From assembly GCF_014646295.1 (NCBI RefSeq), contig NZ_BMNE01000011.1:146609-210608 (forward strand): a stretch of DNA of 64,000 nucleotides, written 5' to 3'. Positions 8,178 through 16,072 of this stretch are shown piece by piece. Under the pieces are notes generated by a model. The model made no database searches. It saw nothing but the letters and a program-made list of their open reading frames with translations, and was not told the origin of the DNA. The translations under genes and the position numbers were made by a program. The stretch comes from Nocardia rhizosphaerihabitans. Lineage in GTDB: Bacteria > Actinomycetota > Actinomycetes > Mycobacteriales > Mycobacteriaceae. The first letter of the stretch is position 1. Each line of letters begins with the position of its first letter.

Positions 8178-8630
8178 TCAGTCCACGCGCCGCACGTCGG
8201 TGGTCTCGGCGGTGACCGGCACGCCCGACACACTGTGGGGCCGCAGCTCGGCGATGACCTCGCCGGCACGGTCGACGAGGGTCGAGTGTCGTTCGCCGGC
8301 GGCGAAGGCGTGTCGTTCACCCCACTGGCGTAGCGCGACGATGGTCGTGAACAGGTCTCGCCCGGCGTCGGTGAGCTCGTAGACGTGTCGTTTGCCGCTC
8401 GGGGTGGCGCTGGTGGTGAGGATGCCGTCGTCGACGAGCCTGCGCAGGCGGTCGGCGAGGATATTGCGGGCGATCCCGAGTCGCTGCCGGAACTCGGTGA
8501 ACGAGCCGGGTCCGTCCATGGCGTCGCGGACGATGAGCAGGCTCCAGCGGTCACCCACCAGGTCGACGGTACGAGCGACCGGGCAGGCGGGATCGGTCCA
8601 CGCGCGATCGACGCCGGACGTCGGTGTCAT
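8178..8630 (-). CDS. HxlR family winged-helix regulator
   Basis: A 150-residue MarR-like winged-helix protein. The hallmark CPVARTVDLVGDRWSLLI near the N-terminus and FTEFRQRLGIARNILADRL in the recognition region identify the HxlR family. I placed the start at ATG 8630, which has GAGGGG upstream; a GTG six bases earlier is less likely. It is divergent from an MFS transporter, with two copies of an operator-like motif between the starts, so it very probably controls both its own gene and the transporter. HxlR proteins often respond to electrophiles, quinones or drugs; the ligand here is unknown. Confidence 0.92.
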   Translation of the reverse strand: MTPTSGVDRAWTDPACPVARTVDLVGDRWSLLIVRDAMDGPGSFTEFRQRLGIARNILADRLRRLVDDGILTTSATPSGKRHVYELTDAGRDLFTTIVALRQWGERHAFAAGERHSTLVDRAGEVIAELRPHSVSGVPVTAETTDVRRVD

Positions 8631-8647
8631 CCTCACCCCTCACGTCG

Positions 8648-8701
8648 GGTTGCATTTCGAAACCATTATTCCCTATCGTGAGTTGGTTGCATTTTGCTAC
8701 C
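8648..8701. promoter_or_regulatory. Paired HxlR operator-like boxes
   Basis: Two 17-bp elements, GGTTGCATTTCGAAACC (8648-8664) and GGTTGCATTTTGCTACC (8685-8701), share GGTTGCATTT and end in complementary half-sites. They lie 37 bp apart between the HxlR gene and the MFS gene, and the second ends 5 bases before the ribosome binding site of the MFS gene. They are good candidates for HxlR binding sites. Confidence 0.6.
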
Positions 8702-8714
8702 AATTGGAGGGCTG

Positions 8715-9935
8715 ATGGCCACCGGAATCACGCGACCGCGGCAGTCGCTGCTGGCGTCGGTGTGCGCCACGGCGGTGGCGACGATCTACGCGATCCAGCC
8801 GGTGCTGGAGACGGCGGGCGCCGAGCTGGGGTTGCCCGCCGAGTCGCTGGGCCTGCTGGTCGCCGCCGGGCAGATCGGCTATTTCGCCGGGCTGATCCTG
8901 CTGGTGCCGCTCGGCGACCTGATGAACCGGCGCGGGCTCATCAGCGGGCTGCTGGCGCTCACCGGGGTGGGCGCGGCGCTCACGGCCGCCGCGCCGACCG
9001 GTGTCGTCGCGATGGTGGGGCTCGCCGTCGCCGGGGTGTTCGCGGTCGTCGTGCAGGTGAGCGTCGCCTATGCGGCCGCGGTGTCCGCGCCCGGCGAACG
9101 CGGCCGCGTCATCGGTGCTGTCACCTCGGGAGTGGTGGTCGGCATCCTCGGGGTCCGCGTCGTCGCGGGCGTCCTCGGCGACACGCTCGGGTGGCGGGTC
9201 GTGTTCGTGCTGCTGGCCGGGTTGTGCGCGGCGCTCGCCGTCGTCACCCGAGCGGCTCTGGGCTCGGACACCCGAACGCCCGGCGCGCGCTACACACAGA
9301 TCCTGCGGTCGATGGGACGCCTCGTGGTCACCGATCGCCTGTTCCGGAGCCGTGGCCTGATCACCTTCTTCCTGTTCGCCTCCTTCGGCACCCTCTGGAG
9401 CGGCCTGGCCCTGCCGCTCGGCGCCGAGCCGTGGTCACTCGGCACCACCGAGATCGGGCTCTTCGGGTTGGCGGGCCTGGCCGGCGCTCTCGGCGCGGGC
9501 CGGGCGGGCAGGTGGGCCGATGCCGGTCGCGCACAGGTGATCAGTGGGTGGTCGCTGCTGATCCTGGCCGGATCCTGGCTGCTCATCGCCCCGATGGGAC
9601 CGACCCTGCTCCCGCTCGTGGTCGGCATCGTCGTGCTCGACTTCGCCGTGCAGGCCGTGCACGTCTCCAGTCAGCACCTGCTGACCACCGCGCACCCCGA
9701 CCGCACCGGCAGCGTCATCGGCGCCTACATGACCTGCTATTCCGCCGGGTCCGCACTCGGCGCGGTCACCACCACGTTGGCCTACGCCGCGTGGGGCTGG
9801 TGGGCCGCCTGCGCGTTCGGTGCCGCCTACGCCCTGTGCGGCTTCGCCGTCTGGGGGCTGACCCAGCTCCGCGTCACAGTCACCGCGACGACGGAAGCCG
9901 TGGGAATTCAACCGGATCCGTGCCCACGGGCGTGA
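8715..9935 (+). CDS. MFS transporter
   Basis: A 406-residue major facilitator with about 12 membrane helices. It probably exports a small molecule: the N-terminal half has the pattern QPVLETAGAELGLP and LGDLMNRRG (motif A-like loop between helices 2 and 3) seen in drug and metabolite exporters. The ATG at 8715 is preceded by GGAGG at 8706-8710; the longer open frame would run through the operator, so it is rejected. Divergence from the HxlR regulator and the shared operator region suggest induction by the transported compound or a toxic precursor. It ends 24 bases before the stop of the convergent lipoprotein gene. Confidence 0.92.
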   Translation: MATGITRPRQSLLASVCATAVATIYAIQPVLETAGAELGLPAESLGLLVAAGQIGYFAGLILLVPLGDLMNRRGLISGLLALTGVGAALTAAAPTGVVAMVGLAVAGVFAVVVQVSVAYAAAVSAPGERGRVIGAVTSGVVVGILGVRVVAGVLGDTLGWRVVFVLLAGLCAALAVVTRAALGSDTRTPGARYTQILRSMGRLVVTDRLFRSRGLITFFLFASFGTLWSGLALPLGAEPWSLGTTEIGLFGLAGLAGALGAGRAGRWADAGRAQVISGWSLLILAGSWLLIAPMGPTLLPLVVGIVVLDFAVQAVHVSSQHLLTTAHPDRTGSVIGAYMTCYSAGSALGAVTTTLAYAAWGWWAACAFGAAYALCGFAVWGLTQLRVTVTATTEAVGIQPDPCPRA

Positions 9936-9959
9936 GCGTACGGACAGAGCACCCTTCGA

Positions 9960-10652
9960 TCAGCTCATCGGCGTGACCGGATGGACCGAGAGATCGCACA
10001 CCGACAGCGACTCGGACACCGCAACGGTGTCGGTCGTATTCGGCGCGGTCACCCGCAGCCCCGTGTAGGCCGGGCACACCGCGCCCGAGGCGTCGGTGGA
10101 GGTGCCCTCCACCACGGCTTCCGCACCGTGGTCCTGGGTGAGTATCACGGTCACGGGCTCGCTCTGGCTGGGTGGCAGTCCACCGAGGTAGCCCCGCGGG
10201 GTGCGGGTGGCGTACGCGGTGACCTCGCCGATCGCGTCCACGCCCGGATAGCCGGTGAGCGAACAGGGCCCGCTGGCACCGACCAGCCGGAAGCGCAGGG
10301 TCAGGCCCTGGTGGCCCGCAGCGGCGGTGACCGGGCCGACGCCGACCAGCACCTGGCCGTCGGCGCAGGCGGGAGCGGAATCCGGGAGCGGGAAACTCGG
10401 CGGGCTCGGCGGGCCCGCGGTGGCCGCCGGGGCCGATGGCACGGGCGGGCCCGGAGCAGGCACAGCGACGGGTGGGACGAGGGTGGCCGGTCCCGCGGCA
10501 CTCGACTTGACCGAGGAAGCCGGTCCCGGCGCGGGCAGGGTCGGACTCGGCCTCTCCGCTGGTGCGTTCGTCCCGCCGGAATCGTTGCCACAGCCGGCGA
10601 GCAGCAGGACCGCCGCGCACGTCACGGTGGCCGGAATCAGCGCTGTCCGCAT
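9960..10652 (-). CDS. DUF4232-type lipoprotein
   Basis: A 230-residue exported lipoprotein. The signal sequence ends in the lipobox LLAGC with Cys21 as the lipidation site. A Pro/Ala/Ser-rich linker covers about residues 25-90, followed by a compact domain with CADGQVLVGVGP at its start and paired cysteines, the layout of DUF4232 proteins common in actinobacteria. The start is ATG 10652 with GAGGAG eight bases upstream. The function of the family is unknown; a cell-envelope location is expected. It converges with the MFS transporter and is divergent from a short ORF and HNH gene. Confidence 0.85.
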   Translation of the reverse strand: MRTALIPATVTCAAVLLLAGCGNDSGGTNAPAERPSPTLPAPGPASSVKSSAAGPATLVPPVAVPAPGPPVPSAPAATAGPPSPPSFPLPDSAPACADGQVLVGVGPVTAAAGHQGLTLRFRLVGASGPCSLTGYPGVDAIGEVTAYATRTPRGYLGGLPPSQSEPVTVILTQDHGAEAVVEGTSTDASGAVCPAYTGLRVTAPNTTDTVAVSESLSVCDLSVHPVTPMS

Positions 10653-10856
10653 GAGCACCACTCCTCGCGATCGCCCGACGGGCACCTCACCCCGAAAATG
10701 TATCGCGACCTGCCCCTTGGCCGTTCCCCTCGGAATCGGAGCGTTACCGGAAATAAATCAGCCGACATCCGGCGCGGCGTATGCCACCATGAATTCCACG
10801 CTGGTCATTCGCACCGGCGCGAGACCGACGAGACATTTCGAGAGGAGGAGACGGCC

Positions 10857-10973
10857 GTGAAAACCCTTGCGCCACTGCGACAGTCCGAAAAGACCTATCG
10901 CCGCGCCGATTCGGCCCGCATCGCGCGAAGCGCAGGCAGCGATGCCATGGCCCGTCTCCGGTTCGCGCACTGA
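10857..10973 (+). CDS. 38-residue basic peptide, possible leader ORF
   Basis: A GTG-started ORF of 38 codons with an excellent ribosome binding site (GAGGAGGAG, about 6 bases upstream) that ends 58 bases before the HNH start. The peptide is strongly basic, with about nine arginines and a YRRADSARIARSAG core, and has no membrane segment. It resembles no family I know. Its strong translation signal, set against the weak one of the HNH gene, suggests either a small functional protein in the same transcript or a regulatory leader peptide. Confidence 0.5.
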   Translation: MKTLAPLRQSEKTYRRADSARIARSAGSDAMARLRFAH

Positions 10974-11031
10974 CGCGGTAACCCACTCAGCTTCGACTGT
11001 CGTTCACTTCTCTCGAAACATGGTGATTCCC

Positions 11032-11574
11032 ATGACGATCCGTCATGCCGTCGACCCGATGGCGCCCACTTCCGACACCTGGATACGCACCAGGGTGCTC
11101 GTACTCAACGCCAGCTACGAGGCCCTCGACGAGATCACCGCCGACCGGGCCGTGACACTGCTGATCAGCGGCGCCGCGGAGACCGTCATCGAGCGCGCGC
11201 CGCGGTTCCCGATCCGGTCCCAGCACCTGGTCATCGGGCTGCCGGAGACGATCCGGCTGCTGCGTTACGTCTACCTGGGCCATGTCGCCGCGGTGGGTGA
11301 GGACAGCCGCGCCACGCTGGCCGGTGTCCTGCGCCGCGACAAGCACCGCTGCGGCTACTGCGCCGACTGGGCGCAGACCGTCGACCACATCCGCCCGCGC
11401 AGCAGGGGTGGACCGAACACCTGGGGCAACCTGATCGCCTGCTGCGGCCCCTGCAATACGAGCAAGGCCGACCGCACCCCCGAAGAAGCGGGGATGCGGC
11501 TGCTGTGGGAGCCCAAGGCTCCCGACCCGCTGGCCCGCACCCAGCGCCGGATCTGGAAGGAGTACGCGCCGTGA
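11032..11574 (+). CDS. HNH endonuclease
   Basis: A 180-residue HNH nuclease. Zinc-binding pairs CGYC (107-110) and CGPC (138-141) frame the catalytic stretch VDHIRPRSRGG with Asp118-His119, then NLIACC and NTSK, a complete beta-beta-alpha-metal fold. The N-terminal half begins RVLVLNASYEALDEITADRA, the pattern of widespread single-domain HNH proteins of unknown role. The start is uncertain: ATG 11032 and ATG 11020 both lack a clear ribosome binding site. Its TGA overlaps the GTG of the WhiB gene, so the two are translationally coupled. A small basic ORF precedes it. McrA-like restriction or another DNA-processing role are both possible. Confidence 0.88.
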   Translation: MTIRHAVDPMAPTSDTWIRTRVLVLNASYEALDEITADRAVTLLISGAAETVIERAPRFPIRSQHLVIGLPETIRLLRYVYLGHVAAVGEDSRATLAGVLRRDKHRCGYCADWAQTVDHIRPRSRGGPNTWGNLIACCGPCNTSKADRTPEEAGMRLLWEPKAPDPLARTQRRIWKEYAP

Positions 11575-11825
11575 CCACCACCGACCTCGCACTGACCGAA
11601 CTGCTGACTCTGTCCGATTCCGGGCAATGGCACCGCGCCGCCTGCCGGGGTGACCCGAACCACGAGGCCTGGTTCCCGTACCCGTCGCAGGACTTCGACT
11701 ACGCCCGCCGGATCTGCGCCGGTTGCCCGTTGCTCGCGGGGTGCACCGAGTACGCGGCGCAGACCGGACAGTCGGGGGTCTGGGGTGGTCGTGAATACGA
11801 CCGCGGACGGGTGATCCGCGAGTGA
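11571..11825 (+). CDS. WhiB family iron-sulfur regulator
   Basis: An 84-residue WhiB-like protein. Four cysteines at 25, 49, 52 and 58 give C-x23-C-x2-C-x5-C, the [4Fe-4S] ligand set, and GVWGG at 69-73 is the conserved turn. A basic tail (REYDRGRVIRE) follows, short for the DNA-binding part. The GTG at 11571 overlaps the HNH stop codon in a GTGA junction, so expression depends on the upstream gene. I cannot assign it to WhiB1-7; it is at the small end of the family. A hairpin follows 6 bases after the stop. WhiB proteins act as redox- or NO-sensitive partners of the sigma factor. Confidence 0.9.
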   Translation: MTTTDLALTELLTLSDSGQWHRAACRGDPNHEAWFPYPSQDFDYARRICAGCPLLAGCTEYAAQTGQSGVWGGREYDRGRVIRE

Positions 11826-11831
11826 CCGGCC

Positions 11832-11862
11832 GGGGCCGGGTGCCGTCGTGACGCCCGGCCCC
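11832..11862 (+). terminator. Hairpin terminator after the HNH-WhiB pair
   Basis: GGGGCCGGGTG (11832-11842) pairs with CGCCCGGCCCC (11852-11862), an 11-bp stem with one wobble and a 9-nt loop, six bases after the WhiB stop codon. No T-run. Confidence 0.6.
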
Positions 11863-11936
11863 GCGCTGTGACCAGCGTCGATGCGCACCGGTATGCACCG
11901 TGCGACCCGCCGAGGTCGTGTCCTTAAACTTGCCCC

Positions 11937-13604
11937 GTGGGTACTCATCGCAGCGGGACCAGATCTCGAAGTATCAGCAAGGGTCCGGTTATCGCGGCAT
12001 CGGTACTCGTGCTGGTGCTCGTGGCCGTGTTCGCCTGGTTCCAGCTCAGCGATCGCGCCGCCAGCACCGACGTCGCGGCCGCCGCCGAATGCGTCGAGGG
12101 ACCGGCATCGCTGGACGTCACCGTCGATCCGGCGATCGCGGGCCCGGTCCGCGCCGCCGCCGACCGCTACAACGCGAGCAAGCCGCGGGTGCGTGACCAC
12201 TGCGCGCGGGTGGAGGTGTCGGCCCGCCCGTCGGCCGCCCTGGTAGCGGGCCTGGCCGATACCGGCAAGTGGGATCCGGCGCTCGGCCCGAAGCCGGGAC
12301 TCTGGATCGCCGATTCCAGCCGCTCGATCGAACTCGTGCGCGTGCCGGGCCTGATCGAGGGCACGCCCGCCTCCATCGCCACCAGCCCGATCGTGCTCGC
12401 CGTGCCCGACGCGCTGCGCCTGGCGCTCGAACAGCACCAGATCGCCTGGTCCGATCTGCCCCGCCTGCAGCAGGGCTCGCTCGACGAGCTCGGCCTGTCC
12501 GGCTGGGGTGGGCTGCGGATGGCACTGCCCGTCGGCGATGCCACCACCGCCGCGGCCGCCTCGATCGGGGCCGCCGTGTCGGGTACCGAGCCGCTGACCG
12601 AGCAGGCCGCCGGTTCCGGCCAGGTCGTCGCCGCGATCTCCGGGCTCGCCGCCGGCGCCCAGGTCACCGCCGACGTGGTGTCGGCGATGGGGGCGATCAC
12701 CGCCGACCCCACCGCCGACGAGGTGCACGCCGTCGCCGCCACCGCGCAGCAGCTCGGCACCGGCGGGCTCACCGCTTTCCGGCCGGTCGGCACCGCGCCG
12801 CTCGCGGATTATCCCGCCGCCCTGCTGTCGGGCCCGTGGGTCGACAAGACCCAGAACCTCATCGCGTCCCGGTTCATCGACTTCCTGCGCGCCCCCGAAC
12901 AGGCAGGCGCGCTGGCGACCGAGGGGTTCGGCCCGGCCATCGGTTCGGCGCCGGCCAACCCGGACAGGGCGGCGCTGCAGAAGGTGCAGGCCACCCTGGC
13001 CAACCCGGTCCTCGGCGTGAATGCCACGGTGCTGCTCGATGTCTCGTCGTCGATGGGCACCGCGGAGGGATCGATGACCCGGCTGGCGAACGCGGGCGCG
13101 GCGCTGGCCTCGACGCTGACGGTGATGCCGCCGGACTTCGGCCTCGGGCTGTGGACCTTCGGCAAGAACCTCGACGGCACCACCCCGTACAAGGTGCAAG
13201 TCCCCACCGACCTGCTCACCGACACCCAGCGCAACGCCGTCGGCTCGGCGGTGACCACCACCAAGGCGACCCAGAGCACCACCGACCAGGCCTACCCCAG
13301 CCTGCTCGCCGCCTACCGCGCCGCGGTCGCCGCCTACTCCCCCGGCCGCACCAACTCGATTCTGGTGATCACCGACGGCCCCGACGACGACTCCTCGCTC
13401 ACCGGATCCGCGCTCGTCGCCGAGATCACCGCCGCCACCAAGTCCGACAAGCCCGTCCGGATCGATGTCGTCGTGGTCGGCGGCCAGGGCACCCAGACCA
13501 TGCAGACCCTCGCGCAGCAGACCGGTGGCACCTACACCCGCGTGCCGACGAGCAACGACCTCAGCTTCGGCACCGCGGTGGTCAAGGCACTCACCACCCC
13601 CTGA
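11937..13604 (+). CDS. Membrane-anchored protein with substrate-binding-like and VWA domains
   Basis: A 555-residue protein. A basic N-terminus and one membrane segment at about 17-36 anchor it with the bulk outside the cell. Residues 50-340 look like an extracellular solute-binding domain (DVTVDPAIAGPVRAAADRYN at its start). A von Willebrand A domain follows, with the MIDAS metal site DVSSSM at 368-373 and a later VITDGPDDDSS. The start is GTG 11937. It is monocistronic after the WhiB terminator and converges with the lyase gene. VWA proteins of this kind occur in mycobacteria and nocardiae, but their function is not established; metal-dependent protein binding at the cell surface is likely. 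Confidence 0.85.
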   Translation: MGTHRSGTRSRSISKGPVIAASVLVLVLVAVFAWFQLSDRAASTDVAAAAECVEGPASLDVTVDPAIAGPVRAAADRYNASKPRVRDHCARVEVSARPSAALVAGLADTGKWDPALGPKPGLWIADSSRSIELVRVPGLIEGTPASIATSPIVLAVPDALRLALEQHQIAWSDLPRLQQGSLDELGLSGWGGLRMALPVGDATTAAAASIGAAVSGTEPLTEQAAGSGQVVAAISGLAAGAQVTADVVSAMGAITADPTADEVHAVAATAQQLGTGGLTAFRPVGTAPLADYPAALLSGPWVDKTQNLIASRFIDFLRAPEQAGALATEGFGPAIGSAPANPDRAALQKVQATLANPVLGVNATVLLDVSSSMGTAEGSMTRLANAGAALASTLTVMPPDFGLGLWTFGKNLDGTTPYKVQVPTDLLTDTQRNAVGSAVTTTKATQSTTDQAYPSLLAAYRAAVAAYSPGRTNSILVITDGPDDDSSLTGSALVAEITAATKSDKPVRIDVVVVGGQGTQTMQTLAQQTGGTYTRVPTSNDLSFGTAVVKALTTP

Positions 13605-13682
13605 CCCGGAACGGCCACGCGGGCAACATCATGTCGCCCACGCGGCCGGGCGCTGCTCGAACGACTGCGTCAGCAGAGTCCG

Positions 13683-14516
13683 TCAGGGTGAGACCTCCAC
13701 CAGCGCACCGGATTCCATCGCGACCCACAGGTGACCTGCGGCGTCGACGGTCAGGCCGTGTGGTTCGGCGCCGGGCAGGGCGAGGTGGTCGATCACGCCG
13801 TCGGTGGTGATCCGGCCGAGCCTGCCTGCCGCCCACTCGGTGAACCACAGCGCACCGTCGGGGCCGGTGACGATCGCGTGCGGGCGCGCGGCGGGGTCGG
13901 GCAGGGCGAATTCGGTGACGGTGCCGTCGGTGTCGATGCGCCCGATGGCGCCCGCGCCGATTTCGGTGAACCACACCGCACCGTCCGGGCCGGCGGTGAT
14001 GCCGACCGGCGCGGCGGCCGGGGTCGGCACCGGGTACACCGTGCGGGCCAGGTCGCGATCCACCCGGCCGATCGCATTGCCCTGGTTCACCGTAAACCAC
14101 AGGGCGCCATCGGATCCCGTGGTGATCATCGAGGGCATGCCCTCGATGTCGACGCGGTCGATCGTGCCGTCGGCGGCGAGCCGCCCCACGCGGCCGGATT
14201 GCAGCTCGGTGAACCACAGTGCGCCGTCGGGTCCGGAACACGCACCGTAGGGACCGTCCAGCGCGATGCCGGTCACGTCGCCCTCGGCCGTGATGCGGCC
14301 GAGCCTGCCGCCCTGGAACTCGGTGAACCACAACGCATCATCGGGACCGGTCACGATGACGGTGGGTTGCCCGTCGGCGGGATCGAGGGCGAATGTCCGC
14401 ACCACACCATCGCCATAGCGGCCGATCATGCCCTGCGCGACCAGGGTGAACCACAGCGCGCCATCCGGCCCGGCGGTCACCCCGTACGGCGCGCCCGGTA
14501 CCTCTACCACCTGCAC
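13683..14516 (-). CDS. vgb: Virginiamycin B lyase (streptogramin B inactivation)
   Basis: A beta-propeller lyase predicted to open the ester ring of type B streptogramins by elimination. Seven blade repeats carry the pattern GPDGALWFTE/GRLGRI. Residues described as catalytic in the staphylococcal enzyme are all present: APYGV near the N-terminus for the substrate-side tyrosine, AEPHG with Glu251 and His253, and AMESG with Glu268 (numbering from GTG 14516). PHAIVTGPDGALWFTEW also matches the family closely. GTG 14516 lies five bases past the ABC-F stop; an overlapping TTG at 14528 is an alternative. Co-transcription with an ABC-F gene strongly supports an antibiotic-resistance role, though some Vgb-like propellers have other functions. 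Confidence 0.88.
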   Translation of the reverse strand: MQVVEVPGAPYGVTAGPDGALWFTLVAQGMIGRYGDGVVRTFALDPADGQPTVIVTGPDDALWFTEFQGGRLGRITAEGDVTGIALDGPYGACSGPDGALWFTELQSGRVGRLAADGTIDRVDIEGMPSMITTGSDGALWFTVNQGNAIGRVDRDLARTVYPVPTPAAAPVGITAGPDGAVWFTEIGAGAIGRIDTDGTVTEFALPDPAARPHAIVTGPDGALWFTEWAAGRLGRITTDGVIDHLALPGAEPHGLTVDAAGHLWVAMESGALVEVSP

Positions 14517-14520
14517 GATG

Positions 14521-15999
14521 TCAGCCAAAGTCCTGAATTCCCTTCTGTATTCCCCGGAATCGACGGCGCAGCGCACGATCGTGCGACACCACGACCACCG
14601 CGCCCCGGTAGTCGTGCAGTGCCTGCTCCATCTCGTCGACCAGAGTCAGCGACAGGTGGTTGGTCGGTTCGTCGAGCAGCAGCAGATCATGGTCGCCGGC
14701 GAGCACCCTGGCCAGTGACAATCTGCGCCGCTGCCCCTCCGACAGGGTGCCGACCGGGCGATCCAGCAGCTCGGGCGCGAACAGTCCGGTCGCGACGAGC
14801 GAGGTCCGGCCGAAACCGTATGTCTCGGTGACGGTTCGGTCCGGGTCGAAGCGGTCCGCCTGGCGCAGGTAGCCGACCCGGCCGGGCGCCGAGGCGTGGA
14901 CCGCGTCGAGCAGCGTCGACTTTCCCGCCCCGTTCGGGCCGTGGATCAGCAGCCTGCCCCGCGGTCCCAGCGTCACGGGCCCGATGGCGAACTCGGTGTC
15001 CGAGCCCACGGCGGCGAATCGTCCACGGAAGCGCAGGGGTTCGGGCGGACACGGCACCGGGTCCGCGCGCAGGCGGCGCAGGCGTTCGGCGGTCTGGCGG
15101 ACCCGCGAGGCGACCGAGCTCTGCACCCGGCCCGCATTGCGGTCGTAGGCCATCTTGTTGTTGTCCGACATCGCGCGCCCGTGCGCCACCTGCTGGGCGG
15201 TGGTCGTCGCGAACTCCTCGAGTCGCCCGACCTCGCCGCGCCACTGCGCATAGGCCTGTTCCCAGCGCACGCGAGCCGCGGCCTTCTCGGCCAGGTAGCC
15301 GGTGTAGCCGCCGCCGAAGCGGGTCAGGCCGCCCTCGGCCACCTCGATGATCGCCGTCACCACCCGGTCGAGGAAGATCCGGTCGTGGGAGACGAGCACG
15401 ACGGTGCCGTGGTGGGTTCGCAGCCGGTTCTCCAGCCAGGTCAGCGCGTTCTCGTCGAGATGGTTGGTCGGCTCGTCGAGCAGCAGGACCTCCGGCGAAG
15501 CCGCGAGCAGGCAGGCCAGTCCTAGCCTGGCCCGTTCCCCACCGGACAGGCTGTCGAGTGACCGGTCCCGATCGAGCCCGGCCAGGCCGAGTCCGTGCAG
15601 CGACGCGTCGACCCTGGCGTCGGCGGTGTAGCCGTCGCGCGCCTCGAACCGGGTGAGCAGTTCGCCGTAGCGGTCCATGTCCTGCGCTTCGGCGGCGGCG
15701 TGCATGCCGCGTTCCAGGTCCCGCAGCTCCGCGAGCGCCAGCTCGATCGCGGCGCCGACGGTGTCACCGGCGAGTGTCTGCGCGAGGTGGCCGAGGCCGC
15801 CGTCGGCGCTGACGATCACCGATCCGGTGTCCGCGCGGTCCAGTCCGGCCAGCACCCGCAGCAGCGTCGACTTCCCCGACCCGTTCTCACCGACGATGCC
15901 GACCCGCTCGCCGGGCCGGATCGTCGCTGTCACGGTGTCGAGCACGGGCCGGTCCGCGTAGGACTTCGACACTCCGCGCAGACTCAATTGAGTGGTCAA
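14521..15999 (-). CDS. ABC-F ribosomal protection protein
   Basis: A 492-residue ABC-F ATPase with two nucleotide-binding domains and no membrane helices. Domain 1 has GENGSGKST (37-45), LSGGERARL and LLLDEPTNHLDE. Domain 2 has GPNGAGKST, LSEGQRRRLSLARVLAG and LLLDEPTNHLS. The linker between them, which contacts the ribosomal exit-tunnel antibiotic site in resistance members, is basic (YDRNAGRVQSSVASRVRQTAERLRRL region). The start is TTG 15999 with GGAG six bases upstream, giving MTTQLSLRGV as in relatives. It is the first gene of an operon with the Vgb homologue and is divergent from a TetR gene. Vga/Msr/Lsa-type protection against streptogramin A, lincosamides or pleuromutilins is expected; the exact spectrum cannot be read from sequence. 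Confidence 0.92.
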   Translation of the reverse strand: MTTQLSLRGVSKSYADRPVLDTVTATIRPGERVGIVGENGSGKSTLLRVLAGLDRADTGSVIVSADGGLGHLAQTLAGDTVGAAIELALAELRDLERGMHAAAEAQDMDRYGELLTRFEARDGYTADARVDASLHGLGLAGLDRDRSLDSLSGGERARLGLACLLAASPEVLLLDEPTNHLDENALTWLENRLRTHHGTVVLVSHDRIFLDRVVTAIIEVAEGGLTRFGGGYTGYLAEKAAARVRWEQAYAQWRGEVGRLEEFATTTAQQVAHGRAMSDNNKMAYDRNAGRVQSSVASRVRQTAERLRRLRADPVPCPPEPLRFRGRFAAVGSDTEFAIGPVTLGPRGRLLIHGPNGAGKSTLLDAVHASAPGRVGYLRQADRFDPDRTVTETYGFGRTSLVATGLFAPELLDRPVGTLSEGQRRRLSLARVLAGDHDLLLLDEPTNHLSLTLVDEMEQALHDYRGAVVVVSHDRALRRRFRGIQKGIQDFG

Positions 16000-16021
16000 A
16001 CAGCGCTCCAATCGCTACGTG

Positions 16022-16039
16022 TGTAGCTTTAACACTACA
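16022..16039. promoter_or_regulatory. TetR operator candidate between ABC-F and TetR genes
   Basis: TGTAG and CTACA flank 8 bases (7 of 9 positions complementary overall) in the 73-bp divergent interval, 33 bases upstream of the TetR start and 22 upstream of the ABC-F start. A single dimer here could repress both directions. Confidence 0.55.
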
Positions 16040-16072
16040 AACCCTGCCCAACTAACGCAACGGGAGTAGTTT

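Noticed and set aside
12269..13810. Long alternative plus-strand frame inside the VWA gene
   Set aside because: Arg/His/Gly-rich frame-shifted shadow; the VWA frame contains the MIDAS motif and membrane anchor.
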